Shown in pieces: positions 26,801-34,636 of a stretch of 64,000 bases of DNA. Made by a program: the position numbers and the translations under genes. Source of the stretch: Saccharothrix ecbatanensis (GTDB taxonomy: Bacteria; Actinomycetota; Actinomycetes; Mycobacteriales; Pseudonocardiaceae); the NCBI RefSeq assembly GCF_014205015.1, contig NZ_JACHMO010000001.1, positions 6,200,001 to 6,264,000 on the forward strand, written 5' to 3'. The notes below the pieces were generated by a model. That model made no database searches. It saw nothing but the letters and a program-made list of their open reading frames with translations, and was not told the origin of the DNA. How positions within the stretch are numbered: position 1 is the stretch's first letter; the number at the start of each line of letters is the position of its first letter.

Positions 26801-28149
26801 CGAAGTTCCCCGGCTCGTACGGCGGCGTGATCCACGAGATGACCGAGGCGCGGGACGTGCGGATGGGGCAGCTGGGGCACTCCAACCAGGTGTCGCACCA
26901 CATCGCGTACATGTACGACTACGCCGGTCAGCCGTGGAAGACGCAGGAGAAGGTCCGGGAGATCATGTCCCGGCTGTACCTGGGCAGCGAGATCGGCCAG
27001 GGCTACCCCGGTGACGAGGACAACGGCGAGCAGTCGGCGTGGTGGCTGTTCAGCGCGATGGGCTTCTACCCGTTGCAGATGGGCAACGCGTCGTACGCGA
27101 TCGGGTCGCCGCTGTTCAAGAAGATGACCGTGCACCTGGAGAACGGGCGTTCGCTCGTGATCAACGCGCCTTCGAACAGTGCGCGGAACATTTACGTGCA
27201 GTCGTTGAAGGTGAACGGGAAGAAGTGGGACAAGTCGTACCTGCCGCACGCGGAGATCGCGTCGGGTGGGGTGCTGGACTTCGAGATGGGGTCCGCGCCT
27301 TCTTCGTGGGCCACCGGTCCGGACGCCGCGCCGCCGTCGTTGACCACGGGTTCGGAAGCTCCTGCGCCGCTGCGTGACGTGACGTCGTCGGGCAAGGTGA
27401 CCGGGGCGCCTTCTTCGGTGGTGGACAACACCTCGCAGACGTCGGGCGCGTTGTCGTGGTTGCAGGTGGACCTGCCGTCGAAGAAGGAGAACGCGTCGTT
27501 CTACACGCTCACGTCCGGCAAGGGCGGCGGTGATCCGGCGTCCTGGGCGCTGAAGGGCTCGTACGACGGGCAGACGTGGTCCACTGTGGATGGACGGTCC
27601 GGTGAGGCGTTCCCGTGGCGGCAGCAGACGCGGGCGTTCAAGATCGCCCGGCCGGGTCACTACCAGCACTACCGGCTGGAGTTCCCCGGTCAGGCGACCG
27701 TGGCCGAGTTCGAGCTGTTGGCCAAGCCGTTCGTGACCTGCGGGACCGTGGTCACCGGTGAGCACGTCGGGGAGTTGAAGGTCTCGGGCGTGACGTGCGT
27801 GGACGGCGCTTCCGTGACCGGCCCGGTGACCGTGGCGCCGGGCGCGTCGCTGTACGTGTTCGGCGGCTCGGTGGGTTCGGTGACGGCGGCAGGCGCGGCG
27901 GCGGTCGTGCTGGTGGAGACGTCCGTCGGCGGTCCGGTGAACATCAACGGCACGTCCGGCGAGGTGTCACTGGAACGAGTGACCACGAACGGGCCGGTGA
28001 CGATTGTGGGCAACAAGGGCGGGACGTCGGTCGCCGGGAACACCGTCGGTGGACCGCTGACGTGCCAGAACAACGAGCCCGCGCCGGTGAATAACGGTTG
28101 GGCGAACGAGGTGAGCGGGCCTAAGAACGGTCAGTGCTCTTCGCTGTAG
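23890..28149 (+). CDS. Secreted GH92 alpha-mannosidase with carbohydrate-binding domains
   Basis: A 1,419-residue exported glycoside hydrolase of family 92, Ca-dependent inverting exo-alpha-mannosidases. A signal peptide (residues 1-~32) is followed by an F5/8-type C (discoidin) domain (~80-225), a jelly-roll-like linking region, the GH92 core (~400-1,110; NFWSPMTNAGSISWLYEY, NNGFWDTYRTTWPAYSLL, GYPGDEDNGEQSAWW), a second discoidin-like domain (~1,150-1,280), and a Val/Gly-rich C-terminal repeat domain (~1,280-1,419) that looks like a beta-helix. At residues 998-1,004 the core reads SNQVSHH where most family members have NEPSHH, so the expected general-acid Glu is Gln1000. The likely substrate is therefore unusual. 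It stands alone behind a LacI-like operator, so is probably sugar-inducible. Confidence 0.9.
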   Translation: MGLMRSRRSLAVITTAALALGSVGGWSSSIAAPGEPTVSETLFATSFEDGQPQPKWSSTVETGPDGTPRTSGVNGSDSTGIPGNVTDRVVDVAANSEYVESGEVKENLVDGNVSSKWLTFTPTGWVRFTFAEPVAVQRYAMSSANDAPERDPKNWTLRASNDGAAWTTIDTRAGEVFAERFQTKTYDTANTEAFRFYQLDISANAGGVNIVQLAEVQFSDGSTTPPAQNMRTTVGKGANGGYNAKAGAGFTGVKALRYQGTHVAEGRGYSYNKVFEVDIPVTSTTELSYLVFPSFITDDLNYPATFVSLDLAFSDGTYLSDLGARDQHGFELSPRGQGAAKSLYTNQWNRIASVVGAVAAGKTIKRILVAYDNPKGPAGFNGWIDDIAVKSAPVVVERPRPSDWVLTNRGTNSSGSFSRGNNFPATAVPHGFNFWSPMTNAGSISWLYEYAKNNNRDNLPTLQAFTASHEPSPWMGDRQTFQVMPSIGTPTADRAVRALPFRHENEVARAHYYGVTFENGMRTEIAPTDHAALFRFTFTGDSSNLVFDNVNNSGGLTLDPASGVVTGFSDVKSGLSTGATRLFVYGVVDKPVKSSGRLTGAGRDNVAGFFQFDTSADKTVTMKIATSLLGVDQARRNLELEVSTSDTFDSVRDRAQEAWDRVLRMVEVEGASEDQLTTLYSNLYRLYLYPNSGFENTGTADAPKHQYASPVQAAGPSTPTRTGAKVVDGKIYVNNGFWDTYRTTWPAYSLLTPTKAGELADGFVQQYRDGGWVSRWSSPGYANLMTGTSSDVAFADAYVKGVRSFDVKAAYDAAVKNATVAPPNAGVGRKGLDTSIFTGYTSTATGEGMSWAIEGYVNDYGIANMARQLYEETGDAQYQASYEYFSNRAQNYVHMFDPATGFFQGRKPDGTRRASPDEYDPREWGHDYTETDGWNMAFSVPHDGQGLANLYGGKEGLGSKLDEFFATPETAKFPGSYGGVIHEMTEARDVRMGQLGHSNQVSHHIAYMYDYAGQPWKTQEKVREIMSRLYLGSEIGQGYPGDEDNGEQSAWWLFSAMGFYPLQMGNASYAIGSPLFKKMTVHLENGRSLVINAPSNSARNIYVQSLKVNGKKWDKSYLPHAEIASGGVLDFEMGSAPSSWATGPDAAPPSLTTGSEAPAPLRDVTSSGKVTGAPSSVVDNTSQTSGALSWLQVDLPSKKENASFYTLTSGKGGGDPASWALKGSYDGQTWSTVDGRSGEAFPWRQQTRAFKIARPGHYQHYRLEFPGQATVAEFELLAKPFVTCGTVVTGEHVGELKVSGVTCVDGASVTGPVTVAPGASLYVFGGSVGSVTAAGAAAVVLVETSVGGPVNINGTSGEVSLERVTTNGPVTIVGNKGGTSVAGNTVGGPLTCQNNEPAPVNNGWANEVSGPKNGQCSSL

Positions 28150-28157
28150 GTCGTGGT

Positions 28158-29078
28158 TCACCAGGAGATTTCGCGGCACCTCTGCGCGGAATCTCCTGGT
28201 TCGACCTGGAGCGTGGCGTGCTCGATGTGGTAGCGCTGGGCCAGCAGGGTCTGGGCGGCGTGCAGGACTTCGGCCGGGTCGACGTGGTCGCGGGTGGTGA
28301 GGTGCGCGGAGGCGACCTCCATGCCCGAGGTGAGCGTCCAGACGTGCAGGTCGTGCGCTTCGGCGACGCCGGGGAGGCGGTTCAGGTCGGCCTGCATCTC
28401 GGCGACGTCGAGGCGTGCCGGGGCGTGTTGGAAGAGGATGCGCAGCGCGCTCGCGGCGAGCTTGTACGTGCGCGGTAGGACCCACAGGCCGATCGCGACA
28501 CCCATGACGGGGTCGGCGTAGCGCCAGCCGAAGATCAACGTCACGGCGCCGCTGATGAGCACGCCGACGGAGCCGATGAGGTCGGCCAGGACCTCCAGGT
28601 ACGCGCCGCGGATGTTGATGCTGTCCTTCGCGCCTTCCTTGAGCATGAAGAACGCGATGACGTTGGCGACGAGGCCCGCGGTGGCGGCCAGGACAACGGG
28701 GAGGCCGGGCACTTCGGGTGGGTTGCCGAAGCGGCCCACGGCCTCGTAGACGACGTAACCGGCGACGCCGAACAGCAGCACGGCGTTCGCCAGGGCGGCG
28801 AGCACTTCGGCGCGGTAGAGGCCGTACGTGCGGCTGCCGCCCCGGTTCTGGTGCGCGCGGCGGGCGAGCATGATGGCGGCGAGGGCCATGCCGACGCCCA
28901 GGACGTCGGTGAGCATGTGGGCGGCGTCGGAGATCAGGGCCAGCGAGCCGGTGGCGATGCCGACGACGAACTCGACGGCCATGAAGGCCGCCCCGATGCC
29001 GAAGGCGATCCAGAGCCGGCCGAGGTGCTTGGCGCTTCCGCTCAGCGGCGACCCACCGTGGCCGTGTCCGTGACCCAT
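28158..29078 (-). CDS. Cation diffusion facilitator (CzcD-type metal exporter)
   Basis: Proton-coupled efflux of Zn/Co/Cd-type divalent metals across the plasma membrane. The 306-residue protein has a His-rich N-terminus (MGHGHGHGG), six predicted membrane segments, and the metal-site pairs SLALISDAAHMLTDVLGVG in TM2 and AYLEVLADLIGSVGVL in TM5 (HxxxD, with Asp in place of His in the second pair). A C-terminal cytoplasmic domain carries AHDLHVWTLTSGMEVASAHL. Starts at 29,090 and 29,114 are also in frame; the one chosen gives the usual His-rich N-terminus. Expression is probably leaderless, since I see no ribosome-binding site. Confidence 0.85.
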   Translation of the reverse strand: MGHGHGHGGSPLSGSAKHLGRLWIAFGIGAAFMAVEFVVGIATGSLALISDAAHMLTDVLGVGMALAAIMLARRAHQNRGGSRTYGLYRAEVLAALANAVLLFGVAGYVVYEAVGRFGNPPEVPGLPVVLAATAGLVANVIAFFMLKEGAKDSINIRGAYLEVLADLIGSVGVLISGAVTLIFGWRYADPVMGVAIGLWVLPRTYKLAASALRILFQHAPARLDVAEMQADLNRLPGVAEAHDLHVWTLTSGMEVASAHLTTRDHVDPAEVLHAAQTLLAQRYHIEHATLQVEPGDSAQRCREISW

Positions 29079-29097
29079 GTCAGCGAACATATAGTCA

Positions 29098-29107
29098 CAT
29101 GCGCATG
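29098..29107. promoter_or_regulatory. Palindrome upstream of the metal exporter
   Basis: CATGCGCATG is a perfect 10-bp palindrome 20 bp upstream of the exporter start, next to an AT-rich CATATAGTCA. A metal-sensing ArsR- or MerR-type operator would fit, but no regulator gene is adjacent. Confidence 0.35.
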
Positions 29108-29143
29108 AGTGCAACCGGTTGGGTTCGGTTGGTCAGAACTCGG

Positions 29144-30736
29144 TCAGAGGCGCCACAGCCGGCCGACCGCGCGGACCAGCGCCGGCGCGATCCGGTTGCC
29201 CAGGTACGCCGCTTTCGCCTCTGCCGTGACGGGTACCACGAGCTTGTCGTCGTGCACCGCTTTGAGGACTTCGGCTGCGACTTTCTCCGGGCCGAAGCCG
29301 CGGAGCCGGTAGGCCCTGGTCGCGGACTGGCGCTGTTCCGCCTGCTCGGCCGGGGTCTTGCCGGCGAACGTGAACGTGTTGGTGATGTTGGTGTGCACGA
29401 TGCCGGGGCAGATCGCGCTGACGCCGATGCCGTGCTCGCGCAGCTCGGCGTGCAGGCACTGGGCGAGCATGAGGACGGCGGCTTTCGTGGTGGAGTAGGC
29501 GGGCAGGGCGGCGGTCGGGAAGTAGCCCGCGGCCGAGGCCGTGACGACCAGGTGGCCGCCTTCGGCGCGGTCCACCAGCTGCGGCGCGAAGGCCCTGAGC
29601 GTGTGGACGACGCCCCAGAGGTTGACGTCGACGACTCGCCGCCAGTCCTCCTCGGACGTGTGCAGGAACGGTCCCGCCACGCCGATGCCGGCGTTCGCCA
29701 TGACCACGTCGGGGACGCCGTGCCGGGCCTTGATCTCGTCCGCGACCTTCTCCGTGGCCGCACGGTCGGTGACGTCCAGCTGGTAGGCGTGGCCACCAGT
29801 CCGTGCGGCCGTTTCCCGGGCCGACTCCTCGTCGATGTCCAGCGCGATCACTTCTGCGCCTTGTTCGGCGAACGCGTGCGCGGTGGCCCGCCCGATCCCG
29901 CTGCCGGCGCCCGTGATGACCACCAGGCGCTTCCTCCGGCGGTTGTCGATCGCGTCCTCGATGTGCCGGGCGACCTGGTCCGGGTGCGTCCGCTGGGCCC
30001 AGTGGCCGGCGTGGAGCACGCTACGACTGAGGTCGGCGACCCAAGGCTCAGCGGCCTCCAGGTGCGCGTGCGCCACGTACAGGTCATTCGTCAACTCGAT
30101 CTGGTGAACCCTGGTGGACACCCGCGACGGCCGCCACCGACGCCCGAAGTTGGCCCGGTACAGGCCCAACCCGTTGACCCACTCCCGCCGCCCCGCGCGC
30201 AACCGTTTGCGCACTACGGGCCAGACCAACTCCGGCACCACCGGCACCTTGAACCCGGCGATGTACCAGGACCGCCGCAGCAGCCCGAACACCTTCAACG
30301 GCTGCCACCGATTCCGGCGCACCCAGTCGGAGACGTGCCCCAGATCCGGCCCCGACATGCTCGTGAAGGACAGGAACAGATCGGGATGCGCAGCCACCGC
30401 CGCCCAACCCTGGATCGACCCCCAGTCGTGGCCGACAAGGTGGACAGGCCGCCCCACCACCTCCCGCACCACGGTCGCCAGGTCCTCGACCAACCTCTCC
30501 ATCGAGTACCCGTCGCGCCCACCCGGAGCCCCAGATCCCCCCGTGCCGCGCACGTCGTACCGAATCACGTGGAACCGCTCGGCAAGCCTCCGGGCGACTG
30601 CCCCCCAGACGTCGGAGCTGTCCGGGAACCCGTGCGCCAACACCACCGGAGTCCCCCCGACCACCCCCTCCTCCAACACCCGAAGCCGCAGGTCACCGAC
30701 CTGAACGAAACGCTCACGCACCGGTTCCACAACCAT
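29144..30736 (-). CDS. EphD-like fusion of alpha/beta hydrolase and short-chain dehydrogenase
   Basis: A 530-residue two-domain protein. Residues ~1-270 are an alpha/beta hydrolase of epoxide-hydrolase type: the oxyanion HGFPDSS, the nucleophile Asp in LVGHDWGSIQGW, and the His in VLHAGHWAQRTHPDQ. Residues ~280-530 are an SDR: VVITGAGSGIGRATAHAFAEQGA, NAG in VMANAGIGVAG, catalytic Ser in VVTASAAG and YSTTK. This order matches mycobacterial EphD, which has been linked to mycolate metabolism. Both active sites look intact. The gene converges with the metal exporter. The substrate here is unknown; a hydrolysis followed by oxidation of a lipid epoxide is plausible. Confidence 0.85.
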   Translation of the reverse strand: MVVEPVRERFVQVGDLRLRVLEEGVVGGTPVVLAHGFPDSSDVWGAVARRLAERFHVIRYDVRGTGGSGAPGGRDGYSMERLVEDLATVVREVVGRPVHLVGHDWGSIQGWAAVAAHPDLFLSFTSMSGPDLGHVSDWVRRNRWQPLKVFGLLRRSWYIAGFKVPVVPELVWPVVRKRLRAGRREWVNGLGLYRANFGRRWRPSRVSTRVHQIELTNDLYVAHAHLEAAEPWVADLSRSVLHAGHWAQRTHPDQVARHIEDAIDNRRRKRLVVITGAGSGIGRATAHAFAEQGAEVIALDIDEESARETAARTGGHAYQLDVTDRAATEKVADEIKARHGVPDVVMANAGIGVAGPFLHTSEEDWRRVVDVNLWGVVHTLRAFAPQLVDRAEGGHLVVTASAAGYFPTAALPAYSTTKAAVLMLAQCLHAELREHGIGVSAICPGIVHTNITNTFTFAGKTPAEQAEQRQSATRAYRLRGFGPEKVAAEVLKAVHDDKLVVPVTAEAKAAYLGNRIAPALVRAVGRLWRL

Positions 30737-30795
30737 GGAGGGTAGGGGGTGAAAACCGCTCCGCCCAGTACGCTAAGCTTTCACCCGTAGCTACG

Positions 30796-30870
30796 GCCCC
30801 CGTAGCTCAGGGGATAGAGCACCGCCCTCCGGAGGCGGGAGCGCAGGTTCGAATCCTGCCGGGGGCACCA
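30796..30870 (+). tRNA. tRNA-Arg (anticodon CCG)
   Basis: A complete cloverleaf of 75 nt: acceptor GCCCCCG/CGGGGGC, D-arm GCTC...GAGC, anticodon stem CCGCC/GGCGG with loop CTCCGGA (anticodon CCG), T-arm GCAGG-TTCGAAT-CCTGC, discriminator A and encoded CCA. It reads CGG codons. It lies at the boundary of the candidate conflict operon, and tRNA-Arg genes are common integration sites, though I saw no second copy of its 3' end in the window. Confidence 0.97.
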
Positions 30871-30887
30871 TCTCTCACCACCACGAA

Positions 30888-30924
30888 AAGGCCCTTGACC
30901 AGCGCGAACGCGGTCAAGGGCCTT
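30888..30924 (+). terminator. Terminator between tRNA-Arg and the conflict operon
   Basis: AAGGCCCTTGACC (30,888-30,900) pairs exactly with GGTCAAGGGCCTT (30,912-30,924). It serves the tRNA transcript and, from the other side, the operon ending at 30,949. Confidence 0.8.
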
Positions 30925-30948
30925 ACTCGTGCGTCCGGCCGTGTCCGG

Positions 30949-31566
30949 TCATATCCGGTGCTCTACGGCTGGTTGTGCGCTGAGGAGTGGCGATGCCACC
31001 CCTTCCCGGTCCTTGGTCGACAGGTCAGCGGCGACGACGACGCGGACCGCGAAGCCAAGGGTGACCACCGCCTCGGCGATCGACACGGCCAGCAGGTCGG
31101 CGCGCACGTCGACCGCCCAGTAGAGCGCGGTGGCCAACAGCGACGGCACCACGAAGATCAGCAGGTCCACCATCAGCTGCAAGAACTTGTCGAGCCGCCG
31201 AAGCCGGTCGCGCCGGTGGACGGACTCCCACACGAACACCTCACCCACGCGGCCGTCGATGGCTGCCAGCGCGGGGGCCAGGTGTCGTCGCAAGTACCTA
31301 CCGATCGCCGAGATCTTCTGGTCGTTGGCGAGGTAGGTCCAACCCAGGACGACGCACACCAGCGGCAGCAGCAGAAGCAGGTGCGGCCGACCGGCCGGCT
31401 GGAGCACCAGTGCCAGCGTCGCGGTAAGCGCGGCGAGCGCGGTGTACATCAGCCGGTCCCGTAACGCGATGCGCGATTTCTGCTCGGCTTTGAGGGCGTC
31501 GTACTCCGCGAGCAGGACTTCCCTGACCAAGTCTTCGGGAGTGGTCCCACCAATTCGGGTCTTCAT
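30949..31566 (-). CDS. Small four-helix membrane protein, candidate conflict-system component
   Basis: A 205-residue integral membrane protein. The N-terminal helix TPEDLVREVLLAEYDALKAEQKSRIALRDRL leads to paired membrane segments (~43-59 and ~66-82), a basic cytoplasmic linker (~85-130, RRHLAPALAAIDGRVGEVF), and a second pair (~133-150 and ~160-180). This layout of short coiled helix plus two hairpins recalls SLATT-like and other pore-forming effectors of bacterial conflict systems, but the match is from pattern only. It is the last gene of the minus-strand operon starting with the nucleosidase, with 17 bp to the preceding gene. Function is unproven. Confidence 0.6.
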   Translation of the reverse strand: MKTRIGGTTPEDLVREVLLAEYDALKAEQKSRIALRDRLMYTALAALTATLALVLQPAGRPHLLLLLPLVCVVLGWTYLANDQKISAIGRYLRRHLAPALAAIDGRVGEVFVWESVHRRDRLRRLDKFLQLMVDLLIFVVPSLLATALYWAVDVRADLLAVSIAEAVVTLGFAVRVVVAADLSTKDREGVASPLLSAQPAVEHRI

Positions 31567-31583
31567 CGTCTGTCATCGCTCCT

Positions 31584-33575
31584 TCAGTCCGACCAGGTAC
31601 GTGACCACAGGCTTCGGCGGCTGTGCTCCAGGGCGATCCAGGCGGGGCCCTGGTGGGCGACGGCCTCCAGGACCGGGAGGGCCGCGTCCATCCCGGTGGT
31701 GGCAGCGGCGAGTCGCTCCAGTTCCACTTCGTCGTCGACCTCGGTGTCGTTCTCGATGCCGAGGCGCTCGTTGACCTTGATGATCTCCGCGCCGTCCAGC
31801 AGGCGGAGGCTGAACTCGCGATAGCGCACTTTGCCCGGAGGCTGACCTGGAACCTTCCTGGCCGATCTCTCCACCACGCGCAGTGAAGCGGACGCAATGC
31901 GGTCATACCCGAAGACGTCCCAGTTCTCGTTCTTGGACTCACCGGAGTTGAAGTCCAAGAACAGGCGCGATGCTCGGACACCGTGCCGGGTCAGCAGGAT
32001 GACGGTGACCCGGTACTTGGTGTAGCGCGGCGGTCCGTGACGCACTCGCCCCAGTCGGGCGCCCGGCGCCAGTTGGGTGATGACCACGTGGGAGACGAGG
32101 TCCTGCTCGGCGATGTTGCCCGCGCGCAACGCCTCGGCCCTGAAGTGCGCCTTGTCGAGGGCCAGCCACCGGGCCATATCGCTGTCGGACGGGCGGTCCT
32201 CCAACTCCTTCCGCCACCGGTGGTACTCCGCCATCTCCTCGTCGAACAACTCGTTCGCCTCTTTGATCGGGAGTACGGCGGCGCGGCGGGCGGCGACGAC
32301 CTCCACCAGAGCCGGCAGGCCGAACCAACCGCCCACCGCGATGGGCAAGACCTGCCAGCGCTCTGCCACGAGCAGCAGCACGAGCAGACCTGCCACCGTG
32401 ATCACGGCGACGGCGGCCTGCCAGAGGCGGGCGCCGCCGGGAGCCGGGGGTTCCAGCCGGCCGTGCGGATCGTGGTGCGGCCACCGCTGGGCGACCCGCC
32501 GCGCATGCCAGTCGAACAGCCACTTCAGCTGTTTGACGTCCTGGTCGTCGGACCGGAACTGGGCGTTGAACCGCTGCTTGAGGCGTGTGCGGTACCCGAT
32601 GGCGTAGTTCGACCAGTCCTTGGCGTACTCGGGGCGCGCATCACAGAAGCAACGTTCGACGAGCTTGTCGACGTCCGTCGGTCCGGCCTGCCCTTCCTCG
32701 GGATCCGCGGTGTCACGCCGGAGAGTGACGTTCAGCAGGTGCACGGTGTGCTCGATGCCGTAACGGGCCATGACGGCACAGCCCACGACCAGCAGCAGCA
32801 CCCCGCCCCAAAGGGAGAACGTCATAGGACCGAAGAACAGGCTGAGGAACGCCAGCACCGCGAACGCGGTTCCGATGATCGCGCGCTTGTGGTCTTTGGT
32901 GCCTTTGAGGAGCATCCGGGGCTGGTACCGGGTGGGTGGTAGAGGGTCGGGCTCGAAGAACTTCCACGCTCGTCCGGGGCGATCGCCCGAAACCCGCTCG
33001 GCGCCGACCTTGTGCTTGCGCCTGGCATTCAACTGATGCTCGACCAGGCCGTCCATCAGCATCGAGAGATGTCTGCTGATCTCGTCCTGCCGCTCGGCGG
33101 ACAACCTGCCGAAGGCGGTCACCGCCGTGAATGACTGGTCGGCGTTGTTCGACCGGATGTGGTCGAGGAGTTCCCGGACGACGCGATGGGCCCGCTTCCA
33201 ACTGTCCTCCGGTAACGACTCGCAGAGCTTCCAGGCGTCGTGGATGCCGGTGACCAGTTCCGTCGTCAGATCCCCGAAGCCACGATCGCTGAGCACCGAG
33301 AGCACGTAGTAGTAGGCGCTTTCGGTCGACGGGTGGCCGTTGAAGACCAGCTCACGGAACAGACCCTCGGCGCTGCGCGGGACACCACCCGTCAGATAGG
33401 CCAGCGCGACCTTGTGCCTGCGCTCGGGCTTGTCCTCCTTGCTCACGCGGTAAATGGTCGCGTTGTGGTAGACGCTCTCCACCACGTACTGCACGCCGAT
33501 CTGCTGGTCGACGTGGGCGTTGCCGGAGGCGACGTTCTGGTTCTCGATGTCGACGTCGACCGCGTCCTCGATCAC
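31584..33575 (-). CDS. Large membrane protein with N-terminal short conflict-type motif
   Basis: A 663-residue protein of no named family. Residues ~8-30 (DIENQNVASGNAHVDQQIGV) contain a short Asn/Gly/Gln motif also present at the C-terminus of the nucleosidase encoded upstream. Next comes a helical, TPR-like region (~50-200). Two membrane hairpins lie near ~230-275 and ~405-445, each flanked by basic residues, with a Cys-containing domain between (ERCFCDARPEYAKDWSNYA). The C-terminal ~200 residues are soluble. Its ATG overlaps the nucleosidase stop (ATGA), so the two are translationally coupled. I infer a sensor or scaffold that binds the nucleosidase through the shared motif. Confidence 0.55.
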   Translation of the reverse strand: MIEDAVDVDIENQNVASGNAHVDQQIGVQYVVESVYHNATIYRVSKEDKPERRHKVALAYLTGGVPRSAEGLFRELVFNGHPSTESAYYYVLSVLSDRGFGDLTTELVTGIHDAWKLCESLPEDSWKRAHRVVRELLDHIRSNNADQSFTAVTAFGRLSAERQDEISRHLSMLMDGLVEHQLNARRKHKVGAERVSGDRPGRAWKFFEPDPLPPTRYQPRMLLKGTKDHKRAIIGTAFAVLAFLSLFFGPMTFSLWGGVLLLVVGCAVMARYGIEHTVHLLNVTLRRDTADPEEGQAGPTDVDKLVERCFCDARPEYAKDWSNYAIGYRTRLKQRFNAQFRSDDQDVKQLKWLFDWHARRVAQRWPHHDPHGRLEPPAPGGARLWQAAVAVITVAGLLVLLLVAERWQVLPIAVGGWFGLPALVEVVAARRAAVLPIKEANELFDEEMAEYHRWRKELEDRPSDSDMARWLALDKAHFRAEALRAGNIAEQDLVSHVVITQLAPGARLGRVRHGPPRYTKYRVTVILLTRHGVRASRLFLDFNSGESKNENWDVFGYDRIASASLRVVERSARKVPGQPPGKVRYREFSLRLLDGAEIIKVNERLGIENDTEVDDEVELERLAAATTGMDAALPVLEAVAHQGPAWIALEHSRRSLWSRTWSD

Positions 33576-34447
33576 CGGAAGCCCCGCGTGGAGCCGAAGT
33601 TGACGCCGATCTGCTGCCCGACGCGGGCGTTGTCCCGCGCGGTGTTCGTGTTGTGGATCACCGGGCTCGCGGATCGCGGCCTCTCACCGCCGGGACCGTC
33701 CTCGTCCGGCTCGAGCCCGGCGATCAGGGCGATGGCGAACGCCGCGGCGTTGCGGGCCGCGAGCCGCTGTCCACCCGCCCGGTCCGCCGCGGCCTTGCCA
33801 CCGTCGGCGTGATCGCTGATACCGCGCACCGCCACAGCGTGCACCTGGTTGCCCAGATGGGCCGCGTGCGCGAAACCGGAGCCCTCCATATCGACGGCCA
33901 CCGCGTCGTTGTAGGAGACCCGCAGCCTGCGGGCCAGGTCCGAAGTGCGGGAGTTGAGCACGACGTCGCCGACGGCGATGGGCTCGAAGTATGCGACCGG
34001 CGCGTCCTCGTCGGCACGGTCCGGCAGGAATGAGTGCCAGGCGTTGCCGCGCAACAGCCTTCTGGCCTCCTGGTCGAGGCGGTGCGAGATCGACCAGGCG
34101 GAAGGACGCACCAGGAATTCGTCTTCCTCGCTGCGCCCGCCCTGGTAGGAATAGATCTTGGTGGCGACGACGACATCGCCGATCGCCAGCCAGTCGCGCA
34201 GACCGCCCGCTACGCCGACGAACACCATGGCGGCGGGAGCGAATTCGGCGTTGGCCCGCTCGGTGAGGGTGGCCGCCGCGGTGGTGCCCGCCCCGGTCAA
34301 CGCCACCGCGACCCCGTGCCCCGGATGGCCCGCCACCGTGCCAACGTCGAACACGGTGCCGGACGGGTGCCGATGCGGACGTACATCGACCAGGTGCTCC
34401 AGCACGGCCGCACGTTCCACGTCCAAGGCGGTCATGATCACAATCAC
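33572..34447 (-). CDS. MTA/SAH-nucleosidase-like protein (PNP/UDP phosphorylase family)
   Basis: A 291-residue protein with a nucleoside phosphorylase/nucleosidase domain over residues ~1-240. It starts MIVIMTALDVERAAVLEHL (usual N-terminal Glu), has GAGTTAAAT, FVGVAGGLRDWLAIGDVVVATKIYSYQ, DMEGSGFAHAA (MEG motif) and RGISDHADGGK (catalytic Asp), so the hydrolytic site looks complete. A Pro/Gly/Glu-rich linker (~242-264) precedes the C-terminal NTNTARDNARVGQQIGVNFG, a short motif shared with the next protein. Housekeeping MTA/SAH nucleosidases lack such a tail; related domains act as effectors in actinobacterial conflict systems. Start: GTG with GGAG about 10 bp upstream. Confidence 0.75.
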   Translation of the reverse strand: MIVIMTALDVERAAVLEHLVDVRPHRHPSGTVFDVGTVAGHPGHGVAVALTGAGTTAAATLTERANAEFAPAAMVFVGVAGGLRDWLAIGDVVVATKIYSYQGGRSEEDEFLVRPSAWSISHRLDQEARRLLRGNAWHSFLPDRADEDAPVAYFEPIAVGDVVLNSRTSDLARRLRVSYNDAVAVDMEGSGFAHAAHLGNQVHAVAVRGISDHADGGKAAADRAGGQRLAARNAAAFAIALIAGLEPDEDGPGGERPRSASPVIHNTNTARDNARVGQQIGVNFGSTRGFR

Positions 34448-34562
34448 GGGTTCTCACTCCAACGTGGTCGAGGACGACTCGGGGAACGCACGCCACAAGG
34501 CGTACGACGAGATCGAGCACGACGTGACAGCGGTACAGGGCCGAGCCGGGCGTCGCACTTAT

Positions 34563-34575
34563 TGTCATGCTGACA
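34563..34575. promoter_or_regulatory. Inverted repeat upstream of the nucleosidase operon
   Basis: TGTCA-TGC-TGACA lies 115 bp upstream of the nucleosidase start in the 189 bp gap to the Nudix gene. It could be an operator; nothing else in the gap is interpretable. Confidence 0.35.
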
Positions 34576-34636
34576 GGAACCGGCGATGGACACAAGCGCC
34601 CATACGAAGCCAATGGTCAAAGTGACAAGAACTCGC

